A stretch of DNA of 62,187 nucleotides, taken from NCBI RefSeq assembly GCF_014656075.1, contig NZ_BNBS01000045.1:1-62187 (forward strand), written 5' to 3'. This stretch comes from Streptomyces hydrogenans. GTDB lineage: Bacteria > Actinomycetota > Actinomycetes > Streptomycetales > Streptomycetaceae. Shown piece after piece: positions 26,196-37,477 of the stretch (its first letter is position 1; each line of letters begins with the position of its first letter). Below the pieces are notes generated by a model. It had not been told where the DNA came from. It made no database searches and saw only the letters and a list, made by a program, of their open reading frames with translations. A program made the position numbers and the translations under genes.

Positions 26196-26732
26196 TCAGG
26201 CCTCGTCGGCCTCGCCCTCGGCCTTGTCCTCGGGGGACTGGAGGCCGAACTGCTCGACGATCCACTTGTCGAACTCGATGGAGGCGCGGACCCAGCTCAC
26301 CGTGGAGGAGACGAAGTGCTCCAGGGCGACGCCGGTGCCGATCAGCATCTGCGCCTCACCGATGAGACGGAGGGTGGCGGAGCCGTCCTCCTCCTCGTGC
26401 AGGTGGGTGTAGACCTTCGGCCACAGGGTCCGGCGGTTCCAGTCGTCGATCGCGTCGAGGATCTTGGCGCGGTCGTCGGCCGAGTGCGGCCGGTCGTAGA
26501 ACGTGCGCACCGAGAACACCTGCTGCTCGTTCTCGCCGCGGAACATGAAGTACGTGCGGAAGTCCTCCCACGGCGCCGCGAGGTCACCCTCGTCGTCGAC
26601 GACGTACTTGAGCTCCATCTGCTCCAGGAGCTGCTTCACCAGGTCCTGGTCGGGGACGACGGGGCCCGCCGGTCCTGCCTGAGGCTGGGGCTGTCCCCCG
26701 AAATTCGGAATCGAGGACGGGTCGATGCTCAC
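26196..26732 (-). CDS. YbjN domain protein (type III secretion chaperone-like fold)
   Basis: A 178-residue protein with a Gln/Pro-rich N-terminus and a YbjN-like domain from about residue 30 (LLEQMELKYVVDDEGDLAAPW, FMFRGENEQQVFSVRTFY, LDAIDDWNRRTLWPKVYTH), then an acidic tail. The domain has the fold of secretion chaperones and is thought to mediate protein contacts. The start is GTG at 26732 with AGGGA upstream. It lies just downstream of clpB on the same strand, but a separate promoter is likely. Confidence 0.87.
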   Translation of the reverse strand: MSIDPSSIPNFGGQPQPQAGPAGPVVPDQDLVKQLLEQMELKYVVDDEGDLAAPWEDFRTYFMFRGENEQQVFSVRTFYDRPHSADDRAKILDAIDDWNRRTLWPKVYTHLHEEEDGSATLRLIGEAQMLIGTGVALEHFVSSTVSWVRASIEFDKWIVEQFGLQSPEDKAEGEADEA

Positions 26733-26919
26733 CGTGAATTTCCCTTCGTACGGATGTTGCCATCCTCCCCCATCCCGGCCGGTCCGTGGCAAGCCCCGCC
26801 GGGGCGGATCCGCTGCGGGCTGACAGGATGCGGTTCCCCACGGGGGCACGACGGGACGAGGACGGCGGCGCCGCCCTCGTCCACCTCGGCTTCTTCGGCG
26901 TCTTCGGCGTCCGGGCCCG

Positions 26920-29505
<2,586 letters not shown>

Positions 29506-29573
29506 GTGCGGGGTCTCCTCCTGGGTGTGGTCCTCTGGGTCCTGTCTGTACTGACTCATACAGCGTACATAAA

Positions 29574-29594
29574 GTTGAGTCTATTCCGCTCAAG
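29574..29594. promoter_or_regulatory. HAIR operator (HspR site) upstream of clpB
   Basis: GTTGAGT-N7-GCTCAAG, against the consensus CTTGAGT-N7-ACTCAAG, with two mismatches. It lies in the clpB / PPOX-family divergent intergenic region. On the minus strand TTGAGC with a 16-bp spacer to TATGTA could be the clpB promoter, so HspR would cover the -35 region. Confidence 0.88.
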
Positions 29595-29631
29595 GTATCG
29601 GAGCCGGTGGCGGCGGCGGTAGTTTCCGGGC

Positions 29632-30036
29632 ATGGCGACTGACCCGAGGAACCCCACGGACTCGTATCTCAGCTTCTGGCGCGAGTACCACATGTGCACG
29701 CTGACCACCCCGCGCCCGGACGGCACCCCGCACGTGGTGGCCGTCGGCGTCACGTACGACCCCGAGAACGGCCTGGCGCGGGTCATCACCAACAAGCACA
29801 GCCGGAAGGTCGCGAACGTGCTGGCGGCCGGCGCGGCGGGCGCCCGGGTCGCGGTCTGCCAGGTCGACAAGGGCCGCTGGGCCACCCTGGAGGGCGTCGC
29901 CCGGATCCGTACGGAGGAGGAGGAGGTCGCCGACGCGGTGGCGCGCTACGCGGACCGCTACGGCCGCACCCCGACACCCAACCCCGACCGGGTCGTCATC
30001 GAGATCGCCCTCACCCGCGCGATGGGCCGCGCGTAG
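29632..30036 (+). CDS. Pyridoxamine 5'-phosphate oxidase family (flavin/F420-binding) protein
   Basis: A 134-residue split-barrel protein with the family N-terminus FWREYHMCTLTTPRPDGTPHVV, a central NKHSRKVANVL and C-terminal IEIALTRAMG. This is a PPOX-class enzyme of the small F420- or FMN-dependent oxidoreductase type. The start is ATG at 29632. It is divergent from clpB and 37 bp from the HAIR element, so it may respond to HspR too. Substrate unknown. Confidence 0.85.
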   Translation: MATDPRNPTDSYLSFWREYHMCTLTTPRPDGTPHVVAVGVTYDPENGLARVITNKHSRKVANVLAAGAAGARVAVCQVDKGRWATLEGVARIRTEEEEVADAVARYADRYGRTPTPNPDRVVIEIALTRAMGRA

Positions 30037-30092
30037 CCGGAGCGAGCCGCCCGGGGCCCGGCCCCGGGTCCCGGCGGACGGAAACGGAAAAG

Positions 30093-30137
30093 CACAACGG
30101 CGCCATCGCGTTTCAGGTCCGCGATGGCGCCGTTGTG
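30093..30137. terminator. Perfect 18-bp-stem hairpin between convergent genes
   Basis: CACAACGGCGCCATCGCG pairs perfectly with CGCGATGGCGCCGTTGTG around the 9-nt loop TTTCAGGTC. It is flanked by GGAAAA on the left. It separates the PPOX gene (stop 30036) from the convergent gene ending at 30180 and should terminate both. Confidence 0.8.
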
Positions 30138-30179
30138 TGGGGGAAGCACCTGAGCGATCTACAACGACGGGGGAATCGC

Positions 30180-30509
30180 TCAGGCACTGCGGGGGGTGGC
30201 GGAGAGGGTCTCGGGGTCGAACCGCGCCTCGACCGGCTGGTGGTCGCGCTGGTCCAAGTTGACGAAGATCATGCCGTACCTGATGGCACAGCGGACGGGC
30301 TGCGGGGCGCCGCGGGGGCGACGGAGGCACCGGTAGGCGCGGACGTCCTCGTCCTGCTCCCGTGCCACGATCACGGGCTCCCCGAAGAGGGTGATCCTCA
30401 GCGAGTCGCCACGGTGGGGGATGGCCGTGACGAGATCGACGAAGTGCCACCCGGACCGGTAGGCCGAAGCCATCTCCCGTCGGAATCTGGGATCGTCAGG
30501 AACATTCAT
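30180..30509 (-). CDS. Small Rieske-like protein with 2Cys/2Arg in place of 2Cys/2His
   Basis: A 109-residue protein. Residues 40-85 read like the Rieske domain of aromatic-ring oxygenases: LFGEPVIVARE then RAYRCLRRPRG, RCAIRYGMIF and VNLDQ. Both cluster cysteines are kept (Cys61, Cys74), but the usual C-x-H and C-x-x-H become C-L-R and C-A-I-R, and the inter-motif loop is shortened. It may bind no cluster or an unusual one. The start is ATG at 30509, only 7 nt beyond the stop of the DPGW-repeat peptide, so the two form an operon. Family assignment is by eye. Confidence 0.65.
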   Translation of the reverse strand: MNVPDDPRFRREMASAYRSGWHFVDLVTAIPHRGDSLRITLFGEPVIVAREQDEDVRAYRCLRRPRGAPQPVRCAIRYGMIFVNLDQRDHQPVEARFDPETLSATPRSA

Positions 30510-30516
30510 GGGCCGG

Positions 30517-30720
30517 CTAGTTCCAGCCCGGGTCCAGTGCGGGAAGGGCGTGCCAGCCCGGGTCCTGGGCGGGAGCGGCGTGCCAGCCCGGGTCGTTGAC
30601 CGCGGCCCGCACCTGCGCCGGCTCCGAGTGCCAGCCCGGGTCGGCCACGCCCACGACACCAAGCGCCGCCGCCGCGATGAAGGCGACTCCGGCCACCGTG
30701 CGTATGAGCTTCTTCATCAT
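30517..30720 (-). CDS. Secreted mini-peptide with four DPGW repeats
   Basis: A 67-residue peptide. Its signal peptide is MMKKLIRTVAGVAFIAAAAL and onward, with a hydrophobic core to about residue 25 and a likely cleavage near GVVGVA. The mature part carries four copies of DPGW: ADPGWHSEPAQ, NDPGWHAAPAQ, QDPGWHALPAL and a C-terminal LDPGWN. GAGG lies 10 nt before ATG 30720; an adjacent GTG at 30723 could also start. The Rieske-like gene follows by 7 nt, and a TrmB/LuxR-type regulator is divergent. Possible roles are signalling peptide, modified-peptide precursor or wall-associated factor. None is proven. Confidence 0.75.
   Translation of the reverse strand: MMKKLIRTVAGVAFIAAAALGVVGVADPGWHSEPAQVRAAVNDPGWHAAPAQDPGWHALPALDPGWN
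30521..30642. repeat. Four tandem DNA repeats encoding DPGW
   Basis: The near-identical unit T[G/T]CCAGCCCGGGTC recurs at 30521, 30551, 30581 and 30629, that is, with spacings of 30, 30 and 48 bp. All copies are in frame in the secreted peptide gene and encode DPGW(H/N), which suggests growth by in-frame duplication. Confidence 0.9.
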
Positions 30721-30849
30721 CACCGTGCAACCTCACTTGAAGGCAACGTCTCTCCGACCCCCGTGGGAAAACGATGACTCACTCCCTGCGCTCACACCAC
30801 CAAACCCAGGCATCATGTTCCTGAGATGCAGGAGCCTGGGGGTGTACAT

Positions 30850-31830
30850 ATGCGGAAACAAGCAGACGAAACCGGGCACTCCCATTCCCATACGGAGCTC
30901 TGCACGGCGGGCTCCGAGCTGTACGCGTCCGCCCTTCGGACAGGACGAATACCCCGGTCAGACGCCATCGAGGCGCCCTGCCTGCTCGATCTGTCGCTGC
31001 TTCACCCCGACCCCGACGACGCCCAGTGGCTGCGTCCGGTGCCGCCGTCCGCCGCGCTGGCCCAGCTCCTCCAGCCCATCGAGCGGGAGATCCTCGAACA
31101 CCGGCGGATGACCGTCGCGCTGTCCGACGCCTTCGAACCCTTCATGGCGATCACCGCCTTCGACTCGGCGAACACCAGCGCCATCACGGTCCTGGAGGGC
31201 ATCGACCGCATCAACACCACGCTGGACCGCACGGTCGCCAACTGCCAGAAGGAACTGCTGACCGTCCAGCCCGGCGGCGGCCGCCCCGCCCACGCCCTGA
31301 GCGAGGCCCTGCGCCGGGTCTCCCCGCTCCTCGGGCGCGGCATCGACATGCGGACGCTCTACCAGCACACCGCCCGGCACACCGAACTCACGCTGAACTA
31401 CCTCGAACACGTCGGGCCGGAGGTCCAGGTCCGCACCCTTGAGGAGATCATCGACCGGCTCATCATCATCGACCGCGAGGTCGCCTTCATCCCCGCCCGC
31501 AGCGACCGCCAGGTGGCCCTGGAGCTCCGCCACCCCGGGCTGGTCGCCTATCTCGGCGGCGTGTTCGACCAGTTCTGGCACCTGGCCGTCCCGATCCGCG
31601 ACGAGATCCCCTACGACGCCAAGACCGACGCCATCAGCGGCGTCCAGCGCTCCATCGCGCGGCTCCTCGTCGAGGGGCACGTCGACGAGGCGATCGCGCG
31701 GCGGCTCGGGATGAACGTGCGGACCTGCCGGGCGCACATCGCCAAGCTCGCCACCGCGCTGGGCAGCGGGAGCCGGGCCCAGCTCGGGTACCTCATCGCC
31801 CGGTCCGGCCTCCTCGAACGGGGAGACTGA
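30850..31830 (+). CDS. TrmB-like/LuxR-type transcriptional regulator
   Basis: 326 residues. A His-rich N-terminus (GHSHSHTELC) precedes a helical region containing RTGRIPRSDAIEAPCLLDLSLL, then a central sensor-like region, and a C-terminal LuxR HTH from about 265 to 325 (ARLLVEGHVDEAIARRLGMNVRTCRAHI). This is the TrmB/LuxR architecture abundant in Streptomyces. ATG 30850 is preferred over ATG 30826 because GGGGG lies 7 nt before it. It is divergent from the DPGW peptide (127 bp apart) and 5 nt from a downstream partner gene, which suggests that it regulates this locus. Confidence 0.85.
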   Translation: MRKQADETGHSHSHTELCTAGSELYASALRTGRIPRSDAIEAPCLLDLSLLHPDPDDAQWLRPVPPSAALAQLLQPIEREILEHRRMTVALSDAFEPFMAITAFDSANTSAITVLEGIDRINTTLDRTVANCQKELLTVQPGGGRPAHALSEALRRVSPLLGRGIDMRTLYQHTARHTELTLNYLEHVGPEVQVRTLEEIIDRLIIIDREVAFIPARSDRQVALELRHPGLVAYLGGVFDQFWHLAVPIRDEIPYDAKTDAISGVQRSIARLLVEGHVDEAIARRLGMNVRTCRAHIAKLATALGSGSRAQLGYLIARSGLLERGD

Positions 31831-31835
31831 CCACC

Positions 31836-32306
31836 ATGCACGCGGACATCGCGCTCGACGGCCCCGCCGGCACCCTCCGGATCACCGGGCCCGGCCTCCC
31901 GGACGTGGAACTCGTCCGGGCCCCGGGGACGCCCCCCGACGCCCACACGCCCATCGGCACCCGCAGGGCCGCCCTGCTGACGCTCACCGTCGACGGCGCC
32001 CCCGCCGTGATCCGGCCGTCCCGCGGGCGGCTGCTGCGGCGCTCGTACCGGGTGGACGTCCGCGCCGGCGGCCACCGCTACCGGCTCGTGCCCTGCTCGT
32101 ACGCGGAGAGCCGGCTGAGCCGGGACGGACGGCGGCTCGGCACCCTGGACTCCACCGGCGACGGACGCGTGACCGACGACTGGGCCGTCGAGCCGACCCC
32201 GCTCGACCTGGCCGTCGGCACCGCGCTGGCCGCCGCGTTCGGCACCGGCGCCGCGCCCTGGTGGGAGACGGCCGGGGACATCGTCGGCGAGCTCATCGCC
32301 CCCTGA
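31836..32306 (+). CDS. Hypothetical protein co-transcribed with the TrmB/LuxR regulator
   Basis: A 156-residue soluble protein, apparently beta-rich in the first 110 residues (ITGPGLPDVELVRAP, LTLTVDGAPAVIRPSRGRLLRRSYRVDV), with a helical Ala-rich C-terminus (LDLAVGTALAAAFGTG). No signal peptide and no recognised domain. A scramblase-like or LURP-like barrel is a weak possibility. It starts 5 nt after the regulator stop, so the two form a two-gene operon. Role unknown. Confidence 0.7.
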   Translation: MHADIALDGPAGTLRITGPGLPDVELVRAPGTPPDAHTPIGTRRAALLTLTVDGAPAVIRPSRGRLLRRSYRVDVRAGGHRYRLVPCSYAESRLSRDGRRLGTLDSTGDGRVTDDWAVEPTPLDLAVGTALAAAFGTGAAPWWETAGDIVGELIAP

Positions 32307-32313
32307 GACGCCG

Positions 32314-32360
32314 CGAGCCGGGTCGGCCCCCTTCCGGTGGAAGGGGGCCGACCCGGCTCG
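32314..32360. terminator. Strong bidirectional terminator
   Basis: CGAGCCGGGTCGGCCCCC continues to a 22-bp perfect stem (32314-32335 with 32339-32360) around a 3-nt loop. It lies between the convergent 31836-32306 gene and hspR. Confidence 0.92.
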
Positions 32361-32416
32361 TACGGGGTCGTGCGAGGCCTCACGGGGTCGTGCGGACTCG
32401 TACGTCGTGCCGGAGG

Positions 32417-32884
32417 CTACTCGCCGCGCTTCGGCGCCGGGCGCCACACGACCAGCGCGCTCGCCTGCTGCACGTCCTGGTACGGCACCAGGTCGCGCCG
32501 GTAGGAGGCGTGCACCTGGGCCTCGCGCTGCCGCATCGCGGCGGCCGCGCCCTCGACGGCCGAGGAGAGCTCGGCGACGCGGGCCTGGAGCGCGGCGACC
32601 TGGTTCTCCAGCTCGATGATGCGCTTGATGCCGGCCAGGTTGATGCCCTCGTCCTGCGACAACTGCTGCACCTGGCGGAGCAGTTCGATGTCGCGGGCCG
32701 AGTAGCGCCGGCCGCGGCCGGCCGTGCGGTCCGGGGAGACCAGACCCAGGCGGTCGTACTGGCGCAGGGTCTGCGGGTGCAGACCCGACAGCTGGGCCGC
32801 CACCGAGATGACGTACACCGGGGTCTCGTCGGTCAGTTCGTACGCCCTGCCGCCGAAGCCCGGCTGCCGTCGTCGTCCGTCCAC
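32417..32884 (-). CDS. hspR: Heat-shock repressor HspR (MerR family)
   Basis: A 155-residue repressor. The MerR-type winged HTH is at about 25-95 (VISVAAQLSGLHPQTLRQYDRLGLV and RGRRYSARDIELL), followed by a coiled coil (ELENQVAALQARVAELSS) and a C-terminal tail. HspR binds HAIR elements with DnaK as co-repressor, which gives feedback control. The start is GTG at 32884 with AGGGAG, 4 nt after dnaJ. Last gene of the dnaK operon. Three HAIR sites lie in the window. Confidence 0.96.
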   Translation of the reverse strand: MDGRRRQPGFGGRAYELTDETPVYVISVAAQLSGLHPQTLRQYDRLGLVSPDRTAGRGRRYSARDIELLRQVQQLSQDEGINLAGIKRIIELENQVAALQARVAELSSAVEGAAAAMRQREAQVHASYRRDLVPYQDVQQASALVVWRPAPKRGE

Positions 32885-32888
32885 CGCG

Positions 32889-34070
32889 TCACGCTCCCTT
32901 CGCCGCCTGGAACAGCTCCGCCCTGGGGTCCGTCGAGGCGGTCGCCTCGCGGTAGGTCTCCAGGGCCTCGCGGGCCTTGTCGTCCAGCTCCGTCGGCACC
33001 GCGACCTCGACCGTCACCAGCAGGTCGCCGCGCGTGCCGTCCTTGCGGACCGCGCCCTTGCCGCGGGCGCGCATGGTCCGGCCGTTCGGCGTGCCCGCGG
33101 GCAGCTTGAGGGTGACCGCGGGGCCGCCGAGGGTCGGGACCTTGATCTCGCCGCCGAGCGCGGCCTCCGTGAAGGAGACCGGCACGGTGACGGTGAGGTT
33201 GTCGTCCTTGCGGCCGAAGACCGGGTGGGCGTCGACGTGCACGACGACGAACAGGTCGCCGTTGGGCCCGCCGCGCTCGCCCGGGGCGCCCTTGCCGCGC
33301 AGCCGGATCTTCTGGCCGTCGGAGACGCCCGCCGGGATCCGGACCTGCATGGTCCGCGAGGACTTGGCCCGGCCGGACCCCTTGCAGACCTCGCAGGGGT
33401 TCTCAGCGATGAGGCCGCGGCCCTTGCAGTCCACGCACGGGTCGGTCAGCGAGAAGCCGCCGCCGCTGCCGCGCGAGACCTGGCCGGTGCCGACGCAGGT
33501 CGGGCACACCCGGGGGGTGCCGTTCTTGTCGCCGGTTCCGGAACAGGCCGTACAGGGCTGCTGGCTGGACATCCGCAGGGGCACGGTGGCGCCCTCGATG
33601 GCCTCGGTGAAGCTGAGCGTCACCTCGGACTCGATGTCCTGGCCGCGGCGGGGCTGGGTGCGGGCACCCGCGCCGCCGCCGCGGTTGAACAGGCCTCCGA
33701 AGACGTCCCCGATGCCGCCACCGCCGCCGCCGAAGCCGCCGGCACCGCCCTGGGCGCCGCCTCCGAAGAGGTCGCCCAGGTCGAAGTTGAACGAGCCGCC
33801 GCCCCCGGGGCCGCCGGCCCGGAAGCCGCCGTTCCCGAAGAGCGCGCGCGCCTCGTCGTACTCCTTGCGCTTCTTGGGGTCACCGAGGACGTCGTTCGCC
33901 TCGGAGATCTCCTTGAAGCGCTCCTCGGCCTTGGTGTCGCCCTTGTTGGCGTCCGGATGGTTCTCGCGGGCGAGCTTCCGGTACGCCTTCTTGATCTCTG
34001 CCTCGGTGGCGTCCTTGGGGACGCCGAGGACCTTGTAGTAGTCCTTCTCGACGAAGTCCTTCGTGCTCAT
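32889..34070 (-). CDS. dnaJ: Chaperone DnaJ
   Basis: Hsp40 co-chaperone of 393 residues. The N-terminal J domain has the HPD motif (RENHPDANKG), followed by a long Gly/Phe-rich linker, four zinc-finger repeats (CTACSGTG, CPTCVGTG, CVDCKGRG, CEVCKGSG) and the C-terminal substrate-binding domain. It stimulates DnaK ATPase and delivers unfolded substrates. The start is ATG at 34070, 34 nt after grpE. Third gene of the operon. Confidence 0.98.
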   Translation of the reverse strand: MSTKDFVEKDYYKVLGVPKDATEAEIKKAYRKLARENHPDANKGDTKAEERFKEISEANDVLGDPKKRKEYDEARALFGNGGFRAGGPGGGGSFNFDLGDLFGGGAQGGAGGFGGGGGGIGDVFGGLFNRGGGAGARTQPRRGQDIESEVTLSFTEAIEGATVPLRMSSQQPCTACSGTGDKNGTPRVCPTCVGTGQVSRGSGGGFSLTDPCVDCKGRGLIAENPCEVCKGSGRAKSSRTMQVRIPAGVSDGQKIRLRGKGAPGERGGPNGDLFVVVHVDAHPVFGRKDDNLTVTVPVSFTEAALGGEIKVPTLGGPAVTLKLPAGTPNGRTMRARGKGAVRKDGTRGDLLVTVEVAVPTELDDKAREALETYREATASTDPRAELFQAAKGA

Positions 34071-34104
34071 CGACGTCCCTCCTCCCGCGTGCGGGTGTGG
34101 CTGC

Positions 34105-34715
34105 TTACTCGCTGTCCTTCTCGGAGGAGTCGTCCGACTCCTCCGCCTTCGCCTGCGCGCCCGGCTGGGGCTCGGCGACGGCCACGCGGGCGGGCCGGAC
34201 GGTCCGCTCGCCGATCCGGTACCCGGGCTGCAGGATCGCGACGCAGGTCGTCTCGGTGACGTCCGGCGCGTACGAGTGCATCAGGGCCTCGTGGATCGTC
34301 GGGTCGAAGGGCTCGCCCTCCTTGCCGAACTGCTGGAGCCCCATCTTGGCGACGACGGTCTCCAGCGACTCGGCGACCGACTTGAAGCCGCCGACGACCT
34401 CGCCGTGCTCCCGGGCCCGGCCGATGTCGTCGAGGACCGGGAGCAGCTCGGTCAGGAGGCTCGCCACGGCGATCTCCTTGACCGTGACCCGGTCCCGCTC
34501 GACCCGGCGCCGGTAGTTCTGGTACTCGGCCTGGAGCCGCTGGAGGTCCGCGGTGCGCTCGGAGAGCGCCGTACGGGCCTGGTCCAGCTGGGCCAGGAGA
34601 GCAGTGTCCGCCACGTCCCCGGCCGGGGCCGCCGTGTCCTCGGTGGACTCGGCGGCCTCGGCGGCGTCGCCGGAGGGGACGTCGGGCTTCTCCTCGAAGC
34701 CCGGAGTCTCCTCGC

Positions 34716-34719
<4 letters not shown>
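34105..34719 (-). CDS. grpE: Nucleotide exchange factor GrpE
   Basis: A 204-residue GrpE. An acidic N-terminus (PSGDAAEAAESTEDTAA) and a long coiled coil (residues about 45-95) lead into the conserved core VASLLTELLPVLDDIGRA and the C-terminal wing IRVG-like segment GYRIGERTVRPARVAVAE. Releases ADP from DnaK. The start is GTG at 34719, overlapping the dnaK stop by 4 nt, so translation is coupled. Confidence 0.97.
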
Positions 34720-36551
<1,832 letters not shown>

Positions 36552-36573
36552 TTCGATTCCTCCAGCTGACTGA

Positions 36574-36594
36574 CTTGAGTGGAACTGGCTCAAG
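36574..36594. promoter_or_regulatory. HAIR-1 operator upstream of dnaK
   Basis: CTTGAGT-N7-GCTCAAG, one mismatch to the HspR consensus CTTGAGT-N7-ACTCAAG. It lies 22 bp before the dnaK start, probably inside the leader, where a bound repressor could block elongation. Confidence 0.93.
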
Positions 36595-36625
36595 GATGCA
36601 TGACGGAGCGCGGGGCGTCAACAGA

Positions 36626-36646
36626 CCTGAGTCGAGGGCACTCAAC
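36626..36646. promoter_or_regulatory. HAIR-2 operator upstream of dnaK
   Basis: CCTGAGT-N7-ACTCAAC, with one mismatch in each half-site. It is 31 bp from HAIR-1 and in the region expected for the dnaK promoter. It also lies between dnaK and the divergent sugar transferase gene. Confidence 0.85.
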
Positions 36647-36797
36647 TCTTCGCCGCTTCTGTCGCTCAAAGAGACGCACAGGGCGCGTCGTTACCTGACC
36701 CGCGGCGCGGAAAGTGGCAGAGTCCTGGTGCCCCTTGTCGGGCAAAGCAGGCATATCCCACGAACATCCCATGATCTCAGCCGAAGGGGTCCGGGGC

Positions 36798-37319
36798 ATG
36801 ACGGCGAACCACCGCAGGGTCGACCTCAAGCGCGGCCTCGACCTCCTGGGGGGTACGGCACTGCTGCTGCTCCTCTCGCCGCTGCTCGGCGCGGCGGCCC
36901 TCTCGCTCGCGCTCGGCCAGGAGGGCCCCGCCCTGCGCCGCCGCACCGTGGCGGGGCGGGGCGGCCGGCCCTTCACCATGCTGACGCTGCGCACCCGGAG
37001 CCCGCTGGCCGCGCTGCCGCTGCTGCTGCACGTCGTACGGGGCCAGATGTCGCTCGTCGGGCCGTGCCCGCTCTCCCCCACCCACCGGGAGTGCACAGGC
37101 GAGGCGCGGCGCCGGCTCACGGTCCGGCCGGGGCTGACCGGGCCGTGGCAGATCAGCGACCGCTCCGACCTGCCGTGGGAGGAGCGCGAGCTGCTGGACC
37201 TCCACTATGTGGACCACCACTGGCTCGGCATGGATCTGTCCGTTCTGGCGCGTACGCTTCCAGCAGTCCGCCGACGTCGTCTCCGTCGCGCCTCCGCCCG
37301 CGCGGCAAGGCTTGCCTGA
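36798..37319 (+). CDS. Minimal bacterial sugar transferase (WcaJ/exopolysaccharide type)
   Basis: 173 residues with one N-terminal hydrophobic hairpin (GGTALLLLLSPLLGAAALSLAL). The catalytic motifs are GQMSLVGPCP, RLTVRPGLTGPWQI, and DLHYVDHHWLGMDLSVLARTL, as in phosphoglycosyl transferases that load sugar-1-P onto undecaprenyl phosphate. The usual RTM segment is shortened (MLTLRTRSP) and the usual GPRP is GPCP. ATG 36798 follows GAAGGGG. It is shorter than typical catalytic domains of about 200 residues. No polysaccharide genes are adjacent. Confidence 0.82.
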   Translation: MTANHRRVDLKRGLDLLGGTALLLLLSPLLGAAALSLALGQEGPALRRRTVAGRGGRPFTMLTLRTRSPLAALPLLLHVVRGQMSLVGPCPLSPTHRECTGEARRRLTVRPGLTGPWQISDRSDLPWEERELLDLHYVDHHWLGMDLSVLARTLPAVRRRRLRRASARAARLA

Positions 37320-37382
37320 GCGACACAGATCACCGCGAGGGCCGCTACAGCGCGGCGCCGGGAACCGGTAATCTCAGCACGG

Positions 37383-37407
37383 ACTAATTAAGTTACCGCT
37401 TAGTAGG
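37383..37407. promoter_or_regulatory. AT-rich promoter/operator candidate upstream of etfD
   Basis: ACTAATTAAGTTACCGCTTAGTAGG includes the inverted repeat ACTAA-N12-TTAGT in an AT-rich island, 70 bp before the start. TTACCGCTTAGTAG-like sites precede fatty-acid oxidation genes controlled by TetR-type regulators in actinobacteria. The match here is by eye only. Confidence 0.4.
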
Positions 37408-37477
37408 CTCAGGGCGAGGGCGAGGCGAGCACAGGCCGCGCCGACCGCGCCCCATGGGCCCGCCCGAGGAGCCCGTC

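Noticed and set aside
29506..29559. ATG 29559 as clpB start
   Set aside because: No SD before it, while GTG 29505 has AGGAGG and matches the canonical ClpB N-terminus.
30521..30642. CRISPR-like array of four 14-nt repeats with 30-bp period
   Set aside because: The repeats are in frame and encode DPGW in a peptide with a good SD and signal sequence; spacers are also coding and partly similar, and no cas genes are present.
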